Shown: positions 13,040 through 23,949 of the stretch, one piece after another | Position numbering within the stretch: position 1 is the first letter of the stretch | Layout of the letters: each line of letters begins with the position of its first letter | Origin: Coriaria nepalensis | Taxonomy: Eukaryota > Streptophyta > Magnoliopsida > Cucurbitales > Coriariaceae | Reading direction: 5' to 3' | DNA length: 64,000 nucleotides | Assembly (NCBI GenBank): GCA_027186245.1 | Contig: CP114481.1 | Location: forward strand, 3,084,501 to 3,148,500 | Notes under the pieces: model-generated | What the model was told of the DNA's origin: nothing | Databases searched by the model: none | The model's input: the letters and a program-made list of their open reading frames with translations, nothing else | Program-made: the position numbers and the translations under genes

Positions 13040-15095
13040 AGATGGAATTCGTCATGAACTTGAATCCATAATTAGGCAAAGTTTTCGTTTTAAGATTTGC
13101 AGCATAGTAATAGCAAAACATGAAGTTGTGATTGCTGACATAAGAAAGAAGCTCACCCCGGCATAGTTGGAGGCCTTTAGGTCTACTTACTTAGATTATT
13201 TTCTGGATGTGAAGGGTAGCCTTAAAAACTTTAGCCAAATTATTAACTTTTTTCTTCTCTGACGATTGAAGTGCAAGAACAAGCACAAGCTATGGCTTAT
13301 GCACCATGGGAAGCCTATGGGGTTTGGTCTTAGAGACTTTGCATTGATGATCGGGTTGCAAATGTCAGGATTATCCTTCATACCACATAATTAGGCAGAT
13401 AGAAAAATGACTACCTATTGAAGAAGTATCTTGGTTGGAAGTTCGTCAAAGTGTCAAAGTTAACAAAAAAGTTTAGAAGTGATGTTGGCCTATTGAGTAA
13501 AAAGGACGCTAAAATTGTAAAGATTATTGTTGTCTACTTCATTGAGGCAGCCTTACAGGCTCAAGAGAGGGGGAATAAGATCTAATCATTTAACTTATCT
13601 ATATGTAATAATTTGGGTCGACTCGACCAATATCTTTGAGTTAGACTTAGTTATGAGGCTACCATTCAATTGCTAAAGAAGAATATCAAAGCGAAGACCA
13701 TTGCCCATAAGGACCAACAAAAGGGGCCAACAGAGAAGGATAAAGAGGAAACATATGACTTATATATGTTTTCATTTGCTTTAAAGATTAGACTTTATAT
13801 TTAACTTTTGTTATTGTATTTATTCGTGTTGTCAATATTAGTTTTATTTTTTCCAATCCATTCACTATATAGGTATTTGATTATGAAGCCATTTCGTATC
13901 TTGAACGTGAGCTGAACTGTGGGTGATGACAAACTCATGCCTCAAATCGCAAATTGGTCATCTATGGACCCTCCTATAAGTCATGAAAATATCAAGGAGT
14001 GGACAAGAAAAAAATAAGTAAGCATTTAATTTATTTAATTAAACTCTTTTAGTTCATCATAATTACAGAAATTAAACTGACCACAATATTCTTATTTAAT
14101 ATAACTTATTATTCGTAGAATCCTATAACCAACCAAGGAAGAAAAAGGTGAGGAATATTTGACCACTTTGGAATCTTTTGTGGATGAGGATGACGAAGAT
14201 GTCAACCACTGGATGAGGGAAGGAAGAACAAGAGCAAGAACAAGAACAAAAAAAAAAAGAAGTAGAAGGAGGAGGAGGAGGAGGAGGAGAAGTAATTGAA
14301 GAAGTTGAGCTGAAATGAAAGAAGGCATCAAAGTTGAAGGCTCTTATTATGGGTTTGGTAGAGAAAATGATGAGAGGGATGGAGAAGATGTTCAGAGAGT
14401 TTAGAGATGATATGAATTGGCGGCTACAAGATATAGAGAAGTTGAATATAGATATCATAGATAGGTTGGCTCCCACTTCATCTCCTAATTATTCGTCACC
14501 ATCCACCACATCCCCTGCTTTTCATCACTAGCCACCATCTCCACTAGACCAACCACCACCTCCTGCATCCCCTATAGTGCCTCCATCTGCTATAGTGCCT
14601 TACTCCACTACAATGTCTTCATCCTCTATTGCACCTCTATGTTGAAAGAGCTTAGTCATAGATATTGCTAAAAAAAAGATCAGGATCATACACAATCTCT
14701 CAAGTAATGGTTACTATAAGAATAAGTATCTGAAATTTCCAAATCCTATATGCATGATACTTCCTTACTTATTGAGGAGTTGTGGGTTGGAGTGTAGCTT
14801 CAAAACTTCCGAGATCGTCATGGTCACCGGCTTGCTTGAGAACATTAGCTTAGGGGATTATGGTGTGTACATGCATAACTATATGGAGTATCACCATGCA
14901 AGTATAGATTTGATGCTTATTTATGATGAGCGGGTGTCCTTGTTCCGGTATCAAATAAATTGTGATATTTATCAACGATATATAGACATTTGACTTTGAA
15001 ATTATATTTATACTACTTTTATTTAGTATGCGAAAAAATATTATCCATTTAATGGTTGGAATTTGGATAAAGCTTGAATTACCTAATGATATCAT
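13040..15095 (+). pseudogene. Broken Ulp1 (C48) protease-like / DUF1985 gene, probably transposon-borne
   Basis: Translated pieces in more than one frame resemble the plant DUF1985 plus Ulp1-type cysteine protease genes often carried by MULE transposons. 13420-13580 encodes a KKYLGWKFVKVSKL piece. 13650-13790 leads to YDLYMFSFAL, the counterpart of the usual YxLYGFPxA motif. After an apparent intron (acceptor near 13872) comes VFDYEAISYLEREL. 14220-14310 is low-complexity E/R/K coding. 14754-14993 resembles the C-terminal end of the C48 peptidase (LGDYGVYMHNYMEY followed by a basic/hydrophobic tail). Stops and shifts separate the pieces. Known family members have Cys in the GDCGV motif; here the codon at 14859-14861 gives Tyr, so a protease is not expected to be active. 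Assignment rests on motif memory only. Confidence 0.5.
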
Positions 15096-15179
15096 CATTT
15101 AAAAATATAAATAAATAATTGTAGATTTTAGGTCAAAAAAGATTATTTTAATTTGTATTTTCTATCGAGGCCAAAAAGG

Positions 15180-15302
15180 TTAACCTTCAACCTTAAAATT
15201 TTATCTTAGACCTCAAACCAAACCTCAATCCTTAATCTTTAATCTTTTGTCTTAGACCTCAAACTTCAAATCGTTACCCTAAATCCTAATTTTTCACCTT
15301 AA
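15180..15302. repeat. Degenerate CCTTAAA/CCTCAAA repeat array, first part
   Basis: Plus-strand sequence made of words such as ACCTCAAAC, CCTTAAA and CTTAATC, spaced roughly 7-14 bases apart. It resembles a decayed telomere-like array and runs straight into the two 473-bp copies listed next. Confidence 0.6.
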
Positions 15303-16245
15303 ATTTTAAACTTTTACCTTTCATCTTAGACCTCAAACCTTAAACGTAAACCTCAAACTTAAACCTTAATTCTTAGACCTCAAACCTTAAACCTTAACCT
15401 TAAATCTCAAACCTCAAATCTCAAACCGTAAACTACAAACCTTAGTTCTCAAACGTTAAACCTTAAAATTTTCATCTTAAATTCCAAACCTTAAACCTCA
15501 AATCCTTAAGCTTCAAACTGTTCATCATAAACCTTAAACCTTAACCCTAAAGTATACTCCTAAAATATTCTAAACCCGATTGCTCGAGGAGCCTTGAGAG
15601 GGCCATATAATAGGCCTCGAGACATCAGGCTTTATTGACAAAGACCAAAATTGTATTATAAAAATTAGTGATCAAATTGTAAGACTATTAAGTGTATTAT
15701 AAAATATCTTTTATTAATTGACTCAACAATGTTATTGCATCAAAGTCACATAAGATCAAAGTGAATAGAAGCTAAAACTTAAACCTTTACCTTTCATTTT
15801 AGACCTCAAACCTCAAACTTAAACCTTAATTCTTAGATCTCAAACCTTAAACCTTAACCTTCAATCTCAAACCTCAAATCTCAAACCGTAAACCATAAAC
15901 CATAGTTCTCAAACCTTAAACCTTAAACTTTTTCCAAATCTTAAACCTCAAACTCTTAAGCTTCAAACCGTTTATCATAAACCTTAAACCTAAAATATAT
16001 TCTTAACAGATGCTAAACCCGATTACCGAGGGCTTTGAGAGGGCCATCTAATAGACCATGAGCCATTGGGATTTATTGACAAAGACTAAAATTGCATTAT
16101 AAAAATTTGTGATCAAATTGTAAGACTATTAAGTATATTATAAAATATCTTTTATTAATTAACTCAACATTACAAAGACAATGTTATTGCATCAAAGTCA
16201 TATAATATCAAAGTGAATAGAAGGTAAAAAACCTTAAATGTTACT
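15303..16245. repeat. Tandem duplication with a 473-bp period
   Basis: Copy 1 covers about 15303-15770 and copy 2 about 15771-16245. The anchor word TTACCTTTCAT occurs at 15314 and again at 15787, giving the 473-base offset. Each copy has the same internal order: a telomere-like CCTTAAAC array, then a CTAAACCCGATT plus GAGAGGGCCAT block, then unique sequence ending near GTGAATAGAAG. The copies differ by scattered substitutions and small indels, so the duplication is not recent. The pair lies between the Ulp1-like remnant and the MULE transposase remnant, so it may be an internal or subterminal part of one MULE. Confidence 0.85.
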
Positions 16246-16377
16246 AGATCAAAGTCATACAATGTAAGGTAATTACATCAACTCGGATGACTAATATTAG
16301 GTTCAAAAAGGGTTGTGGGGGTAATTAGGTCACGCCACGTCGTCTTTTTATGTCGAAGATCACCAAGTTTGCTACAC

Positions 16378-17600
16378 TTATTTCTCTTCCATGGTTATTT
16401 TGCCCCTTGAAGGTATACTTCTCTTTTTGGGTTTTCCACTCTGTTTACAAATTACGGGAGGTAGAATCTTAATCAACCGAAAAGCTTTCAGAAAGCTTAT
16501 GGAAAATCCCAATCTTTGGTCGTTGATGTAGGGTAAATTGATTCTGCATACATTCTCATCCAGTTCGAAGTTCCATAGTATTCTATACATAACATGTGTA
16601 GTGCAACATTTTGGTGGCTCGAAGCTGTTAAAGCAAGGGCGCACGACATATTATTCACTTGGAATACCTTACATATGTAACTATTATCCCCCAAATTCAC
16701 CAACACATTAGTTGAACCACCAATCACCTCAAATGTATCTCTATTCACTCTATCAACCTTTATCGTTACATATTCATTGTGTCTGCTCTCTACATCTTTC
16801 TTTACCTTCGGTGTCAATAGTGTGTTTGTTTCTTTTGTTGTACATTGTCACTTGTAGAACCTAGTTCCCATGAGCTTCTTGATACTATCAAGCAACGCTA
16901 TTATTAGATACTCACGTGCATCCTTCAATGAAGAGGTTAGTGACTCCGTAATATTATTAGTCATTATATTATATTGATCACCATTGAAATGAGTTATCGA
17001 CCAATATTCAAATCTAGCCGTCTCTACGTATGTTGCCACACCGAGCTATTTGTAGTCTAATCTCATCGAATAATGTATCGAATTCTCAAACTCTGTATGT
17101 TGTGGCTGCCTTGTAGAATAGTTCGAAAATCTCACCACACTTGAATTTGGCATTGATATTTTGCCCGAGATGTCACATGCATACACCGTATTTTGCTTTC
17201 GGGTAAACACTCCGTATAAAATTATTAATACTATTTGTTCGATTCGATTCAAAAACCAAATCAGCGGCATCAAAGACTATTAACCTTTCGCATGCTCAAG
17301 AACTAAGTTCATCATGCATCATTATCCGAATCATATATAGTCCATAGTAATGGAAAAAGGTGTTTGTTACCATCTTGGATCATTGGGGATAAAAGAATGC
17401 CTTTGTATTTGCACTTCAAAATGGTTCCATCAATACAAATAACTCTTAACTCTTCATAAAAATCGATGGAACCATTTCGAAGTACAAATAGATACCAAAT
17501 TTGTATTGATGGAACCATTTTGAAGTGCAAATACAAAGACTTCAATTTGACGAGATTCATATTTGTAAAGTCTTTATAGATGCATCAATACAAATAAAAC
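16378..17600 (-). pseudogene. Broken MULE (Mutator-like) transposase, C-terminal two-thirds
   Basis: Read from 17600 leftwards, frame-shifted pieces follow the order of a plant MuDR-type transposase. These are VICIDGTILKCKYKG and QDGNKHLFPLLWTIYDSDNDA (catalytic-core start, 17460-17315); a VYPESK-like piece (about 17200); WSITHFNGDQYNIMTNNITESL and ALLDSIKKLMGTRFY (17015-16850); the SWIM zinc-finger region VFQVNNMSCAHA-like and YAESIYP (16690-16510); and a tail ILPPVICKQSGKPKKRSIPS (16480-16400). Family members cut and paste DNA between long terminal inverted repeats. Several stops and shifts, plus Cys losses in the SWIM motif, make this copy inactive. The N-terminal MuDR domain was not found upstream. 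The neighbouring Ulp1-like remnant suggests a Ulp1-carrying MULE, but I could not delimit terminal repeats. Confidence 0.75.
17401..17538. repeat. Perfect 40-bp inverted repeat inside the MULE remnant
   Basis: Arm 17401-17440 is the exact reverse complement of 17499-17538, with a 58-base spacer. A third, imperfect copy of the core (ATGGAACCATTT) lies inside the spacer at 17466-17477. The arms contain the transposase codons for FLKCKY, so one arm is an inverted local copy of coding sequence. Confidence 0.9.
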
Positions 17601-17724
17601 TCTTATTTGTAAACCCTTCGTATCAATACAAATAATTCATATTTCTAAAGGTTTTACAAATAACTCTTCGTAGAAATTGAAGCCTTTTATTTCATCAGTA
17701 AAGGCTTCAATTTCATGAGATTAT

Positions 17725-18250
17725 CCCTTCTTAAAGAAAATTCCTTTCTCTGAACTTCCTTTTAGATACCTTAATATAAAAATGATTGCATCTAGGTGTT
17801 CCTCATAGGGAGCATTCATAAATTGACATACTATACTAATGACAAAAAGTTATATCAGTTCTCGTGTGAGCTAAATAAATAAGTTTTCCAACAAGTGGCT
17901 AGTATCTACCCTTGTCCACATGTGTGCTTGTATTTTGATCTCCAAGTTTAACATTTGGATCAGCTGGAGTGTCAACAAGATTGCACTTAAGTAATCCAGT
18001 CTCCTTTAAAAGATCTAGGATATATGTTCTTTGTGATACAAAAATACCAGGCCTATTTCAAGCAATTTCCACACCCAAAATATACTTTAGCATACCTAGA
18101 TCTCTTATTTTAAATTCATCTACAAGCCTTCCCGATAAAGAATGTATTTATGATATATTATCACATGTTAAGATAATGTCATCAACATATACAATGACTA
18201 TAGTTGACATACCACCTTCATGTTTATAGAATACCATGTGATCAATGTGA
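17725..18250 (-). pseudogene. Ty1/copia reverse-transcriptase fragment
   Basis: The minus strand encodes, from 18240 leftwards, a decayed copia RT segment: STIVIVYVDDIILT (the YVDD active-site motif), FKIRDLGMLKYILGVEI, GIFVSQRTYILDLLKE, TPADPNVKL and VGKLIYLAHTRTDI. Stop codons interrupt it. In an intact element this RT lies after the integrase in a single pol polyprotein; neither side of pol nor an LTR is seen here. It abuts the MULE remnant on the left. Confidence 0.8.
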
Positions 18251-18267
18251 GCCTATTTGTCCCCTTG

Positions 18268-18297
18268 TTGACGGACATGAAAGTGTATGTCCGTCAA
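18268..18297. repeat. Perfect 11-bp stem inverted repeat
   Basis: TTGACGGACAT at 18268-18278 and its exact reverse complement at 18287-18297 flank an 8-base loop. It sits just past the copia RT fragment. It could be the edge of a small transposon or a chance hairpin. Confidence 0.85.
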
Positions 18298-18724
18298 ACT
18301 AATCATATCTTAACCCGATGGGGCAAATATCTTATGTGATATCATCTTTATACAAATATTAGCAATACAATAATAATAATAATTAATTGTTATTATAAAA
18401 GTCGATTTTGATTTATCATATTTATTAAATACATATCATGATAAAGTCTTGTGTCTTATGTTATGCGCTTGAAGCCACGATGAAGATCATGCTTGTTGAG
18501 AAGCAAGTAATTTAGAACTTAACACATGAATTATTCGTAGTCATAGGATCACTAAGAGTAAATATTGATGATACGGATAGACTATCACATAGTTCATAAC
18601 TTAAAGTATTTAGAATGGTTGTTCTTATGGCCATTGGTGTTAGTAGAACATTATGATGATTGTATAAGTGCTTAATAGAGACTAAGTGAAAGTAATATGC
18701 CCACCAAGCCTATCGGGTATGACC

Positions 18725-19832
18725 TATAGTGACCCACACTATTCAGACCGTTACATTACTATATTTTTCCCCGTAAAATTGAAGTATTTTTTGTCAAACT
18801 AAGGACTTAGTTTTAAAAACTTTCTTTATTAAAAAGGTTTCTTAATTAGCAATAACATTTAATCATATGAAAAGTACGTTATAGTGCTACTATTAAATGT
18901 GCACGTGTCAACTATGAGATCTCAAAACGTTTATAAGATGGTTCTCAAAACATTTGCTGAGTCTTCATGATGCACCCACATATTTGTAAATATTACTATT
19001 TATAATATTAAAGCGGAAGTTTACATCTTAGCTATCGTCCTTGTACCACCACCTCCTCCGCAATCATCGCACTCTCTCGATAAGTTTGTTAGGATAACTT
19101 GATCAATTGCTTACCCTTAGTGGCTACAACATGAACGTAAGATATGAGCTTTCGCTCAACATGTACAAACTTAACGCACAAAATAGTTATGAATGCATAT
19201 GATGTATGAAACATGTAATATATAATAATCTTAAAATATGCATTCTTCGTAAGGATTATTACATGCTTCTATCTTACTATTTCTTATACTTTCTTACTTT
19301 TTCTTTTACTGGGCCCTCTGTACGTACCAATTGAGCTCTCGATCAATCGAAAGATGAAGGAGCGACCCGATCCAAACTTACCCATGGTCCTTGTATTCCT
19401 CAATATATATTAACATAACTTATCATAATCTCGTCTTCATTAGGCCTCGACCCTTTCTTTGAAGGTCGGTACGACACTGAACTATTCTATCTCATTTCTT
19501 TCTATCTTCATATACCTCTTAATTTTTTAATATGATATAGGAGGTAAACATTGCATGATGCTCATGAGTGCATATGTTGTTCAAGGATATTCTATAATAA
19601 CAACTATAATAATTATAGCACTCATAACAATCAATCGTTTCATGACCACTATTCAATTAATAACTTGAGCACCATGCAATCATTAGAAATAACTCATTAA
19701 GTTTCAAAAACAGTTTCAATGTTGTATGTGAGGTTTGTACTTACCTGATGCTTGATTTTACTGGAAAGGTTTATGGGTATTCTCCAGGCACTGCGTCAAT
19801 TGTTCACCTATCCAACCAAGAATTTAATTTAG
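18725..19832 (-). repeat. 3' LTR of the first gypsy element
   Basis: About 1.1 kb that aligns end to end with 27165-28280. Both share the interior order GTTACATTACTATA, AAGGACTTAGTTT, ATAGTGCTACTATTAAATG, CTATAATAATTATAGCACTC and TTCACCTATCCAA. Substitutions and small indels are common. The similarity stops at 19832. Confidence 0.85.
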
Positions 19833-22330
19833 CTTAATAAAAGCTTAACTTTCCATAAGTTTTTCTATTTAATTAACTTATCTCACTATGGATTTCTCAT
19901 TTATTTTTAGGAATGCAGTTCCAAATATTTTCTTATTATAACTCACTTGATTAAATGAGTAACTTGTGCCAAAGTTTCTCCTTCTAGATTATCATTTTTG
20001 TCTTATGATTCAAGCCATTCTAGTTAACTCTTAAAAACACAATGTCTAGGCCAGCTCTTTCTTAAGTACATAATAGAGTTTTGAATCTTTGTATCTCATA
20101 AACCATAACTCCCATTAGTTTGAAATTTTGTTCACATTTATATATGCCTCATATGTGAGGTCCATAACATTTTTAGCTCAAAATTCAATCATTTATCGCA
20201 TCTTTTACTTCATTCATCCAAGCTGCACATTTTCAATTTTCCATTTGTAATTGTCTAGGTTTAAGCCCTATTTCTAGCACTTGGTGTTCTATAAAATTAT
20301 GAAAATTTTCAGATATCTCTATCAACATCTTATAAAGATACTATAAAAATTTCAGCTCAAGATTTGTATCTTTTCCGTTTAAAAAATCATTTGTCTTAAG
20401 ACTATCTGATATAGGCATCGAGTACGTCGAGTACATCGTGCTATTCACATATTGAAAGCGTTAAGTACGTCGAGTACGTTGAGGAGTCGAGGCGTCGAGG
20501 TGTCAAGTATGTTGAGTATGTTGAGCCTTTTGCATATTGAAGGCATCGAGTACATTGAGGCATCGAGGGGTCGAGGCGTAGAGGCATTGAGTACATCGAG
20601 TACGTCGAGCCATTCATGTTAACTTTTAAAATTACATAAATCCTCTCTCCAATGTCTTAAAATTTTGATTCTTATATCAATTTGAAGGTTATGACATCTA
20701 GTTTGATTTTGTAAAATTTCAAAATTTATTATGAACATTATCATGGCCAAGAGCGTATAATACCTACAGGTCTCTGTTCTAACTTCAGTTTCTTACATAC
20801 TTCGCACTTAACTTCTAGAATTTGGAACTTCCAGAATTTAGATCACGGTGATTACAAATCTATTTGAGTGTTCTATTTTGTTTCATTTTTTCCCAGATTG
20901 CAACTTAGACACAAAACCTATAACTTTAAAACTATAACCCATACCTTAAGTTTCAGCAAACCCAAGTTAGAGATGAGCGAAGATTAATAGGATGTATTGG
21001 CTATCACTAGATGTCATCTCTAAAATTCAAGGAAAGTGTTGGGATTTACAAAAAAGGTGATGTAAGAAATAGAGGATCTGAAGAAGTTTTCTTGTAACTT
21101 CCTCTCGGCATAATTGAAAGAGAGTATACCATGACATGGAATGATACTTAAAACTGTGATGACTAATCTTTTTTATTTTTTATTTTTCTTAGTTGTTAAA
21201 CACATGTGGAATTCATTTTTTAAGAGGAGTGCTGTGTAATCACCTATGCTAGTGAGGCTGTGAAAATTACACTGTCAACTAATTTTTTATATATATTTGT
21301 ACATACTTATCTGCTTATGTATTTAACCATACTTTCAATATTTGTGGATTTTACTATACATATATATAACCATATATATGCACACATATTACTTTTAATC
21401 CTTGCTATATACTTAATGAGTTTTAATTAGTTAATGAAACTATACTACTTCATAGTTAATTATCTAGAATTTATTACCTATCACTACATGTTATCTGAAA
21501 TTCATGAGGTTTATATTCTCCCCTCCTTATAAACATTTCGTGCTTGAAATTTATGAAGGTTGATGTTTAAACTAGATACATCATAAATTATTTGAGACTA
21601 TCTATAATCTCTTCTATAGATGTATTAATTATATCTTCTGCTCGAAACAACACTTCAAACATTTTCCCTGTACTATAAGGAACATCGTCTCCATAATACT
21701 AGATTATTACTCTAAGGAATTCAAGTTACACATGTTACCACCGTCAAGTGCTTTTACTCCGAGACTTCTTATATGGTACCCTTACCGCCATCGAGTCTAA
21801 GATTGATAGATATCATATCCTGATCATTTATTCTCAGTCTTCTACATATCATCCAACTTTTTGGCTATTGCTCTGAGAATTAAGTTACATGTCATCACCG
21901 TCGAGTTTTCCTACTATGGGGCTTCTTACATCATACTGTTACTACTGTCGAGTCTAGCTTCAACCAATTTCAGATATCATCAATCATTTATTCTTGGTCT
22001 TTAATCTATGGGGATGTGTTGATGTTTAACTAGGGAATTGTCAGTAGGACATCTAATTGTCTGATATAGGTTCAATCAAACGAAACTTGAGTTCTAAATT
22101 AAGGGCTTAACCCCTTCTCTATTTCACTCCTACTAAACTTTTTACTTATGTTTTCTAAATTTCACTAAATGGAAACAAAAACAACAATCCACATATTTCA
22201 CGTGTCATAATAATGGCATAACCAGACCTATAACAATCATAAAACATCATATAAGGCATGTCAGATTATGAGTGCTATAATTTATGTATTAAATACTCAC
22301 ACATATTCTATAATTACCCCCTAAGTCCTT
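19833..22330. other. Noncoding stretch between pol and 3' LTR of the first gypsy element
   Basis: About 2.5 kb with no reading frame of note apart from the TCGAG minisatellite. Two imperfectly related blocks with the CATCACCGTCGAG / CACCGTCAAG theme occur near 21740 and 21895. I see no clear polypurine tract next to the LTR. Confidence 0.5.
20414..20610. repeat. TCGAG-rich minisatellite
   Basis: About 200 bases made of variants of the nonamer TACGTCGAG and related GAGGCGTCGAG and CATCGAG words, with two interruptions near ATTCACATATTGAA and TTTGCATATTGAA that suggest a longer unit repeated twice. It lies in the noncoding stretch between integrase and the 3' LTR of the gypsy element. It contrasts with the AT-rich surroundings and is rich in CpG. 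Confidence 0.8.
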
Positions 22331-23432
22331 GGAATTAAAAATAATTTCGGACACTTTTTCTTCATCTCTTCCTCTCTTTCCCATGTAGCTTCTTCCATTT
22401 TATAACTTCTCCATAACACATTAACTACGGGTATAATCTTATTCTTTAGTACGGGATTTGCATTGCACTACGGGATTTGCATTGGCCTTTCTTTGTATGA
22501 TAGATTTTCTCAGAGTTGAATAGGTTCATGATCTAGTACATGCGAGGGATCAGATGCGTATGTCTTCAACATAGAGATGTGGAAACGTTGTATACTAAGG
22601 ACATCTCTAGTGGCAAGGCAAGCTTAGATGCAACTTTTCCAATACGTTCCAATATTTTGAATGGTCAGATGTATCATGGGCTTAGTTTCCTTTCTTGTCA
22701 AAACGCATTGGGCCTTTCATAGTGAAACATTAATAAATATAGAGTCTTCAATTTGAAACTCCAAAGGTCTACGCCATGTATCTGCATAGCTATTATGTCG
22801 CCTAAGAGCGGTCTTCATTCTTTGTTTTATCTTCTTTATTGCTTCCGTGGTAGATTCCAAGAAGTCAGAGTTCATACCAATAAATTGGAGATCTACACTT
22901 CCTCCCATACAAAGCTTCATACAAATGCCATTCTTATAGATGCTTGGAAATCGTTATTATAGAAAAATTATATTAAAGGTAGATACTTATTCCAAGCTCC
23001 CTTGAAATCTAAGACATATGCCCGAAGCATATCTTCCAACGTCTGGATAGTCCTCTCTGACTGACCATCCATTTGGGGGTGAAAAGACGTGTTAACTTAA
23101 GCTTTGTTTCCATTGTTCACTACATGTCTTTCTAAAAAGCTTAAGTCAATTTACTATCTTGATCTGAAATTATCGACAATGGCACTCCATTTAATCGAAC
23201 AATTTCATTCACATCTATATCTATGCTAATTGCTCTAGTGAATGCGTGCTTCGTATTGATAAGAAGTGCATTGATTTGGTTAGTATGTCAACAATTACCC
23301 ATATTGTGTCATATCCCTTTGTCATTTTAGGTAACCCTATAATGAAATCCATAGTGATTACTCCCATTTCCACTATATAACCTCAATTGTTTGTAACTCC
23401 CCTGCTGGATGTTGATGCTCGGCCTTAACTCG
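22330..23432 (-). pseudogene. Integrase core and chromodomain-like tail, first gypsy element
   Basis: The minus strand continues the integrase after its zinc-binding part. Near 22990-22720 it encodes SYADTWRRPLEFQ, the counterpart of the conserved RRRPLEF region at the end of chromovirus integrase. Near 22690-22340 come FHISMLKTYASDPSHVL, ERPMQIP and EEATWERKEEMKKKCPKLF, typical of the chromodomain-like tail. Stops interrupt it. Chromodomains in this family steer insertion to heterochromatin. Confidence 0.7.
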
Positions 23433-23786
23433 CTAACATGTCAAACTTTTTTCTATAAATTCAGCAATGTCCCTCTTGATTCCTGTCCACCAGAAGTGCT
23501 CTTTCAAGTTCTTGTACATTTTAGTTGCTCCTGGGTGTACATAATATATGATTTCATGTGCTTCTAAAAGAATTTGACGTTTTATTTCATTGTCATTTGG
23601 AACACATATTCTTCCGTTATAGTTAAGGATCTCATTGGGAATGAGACTAAACTCCTGAATTTTCCCTTCTCTGATTTCTTCTTGAATTCTCCATAAGTCT
23701 AGATCAGCTTCTTGAGAATCCTTCAACCTATCAAAAATAATCGGTCGTAGGGTTAATGCCAAAATTTCTCCTATAACTATCTCCAA
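23433..23786 (-). pseudogene. Gypsy integrase zinc-binding (HHCC) domain
   Basis: This is the longest open piece of the element, 117 codons. It contains QILLEAHEIIYYVHPGATKM, then LKEHFWWTGIKRDIAEFIEKSLTC, which together match the H-H-C-C zinc finger that opens Ty3/gypsy integrase. The frame ends at the second Cys region. The upstream part (DLWRIQEEIREGK) is the linker from RNase H. Confidence 0.8.
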
Positions 23787-23949
23787 ACTTAACTCATAGA
23801 TTTCATTTTGCAGTCATTGAGCCAATATATTAATTACGATCAATATTACCGAGATATTTTGACTTAAAGCATCAGCAACTTTGTTCGCCTTTCCAAGGTG
23901 ATAGAGAATTTCACAATCATAATCTTTTACTAATTCCAGCCATCTCCTT

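Noticed and set aside
15180..16245. True interstitial telomere
   Set aside because: The words are mainly CCTTAAA and CCTCAAA with irregular spacing, not regular CCCTAAA heptamers. Called a degenerate telomere-like repeat only.
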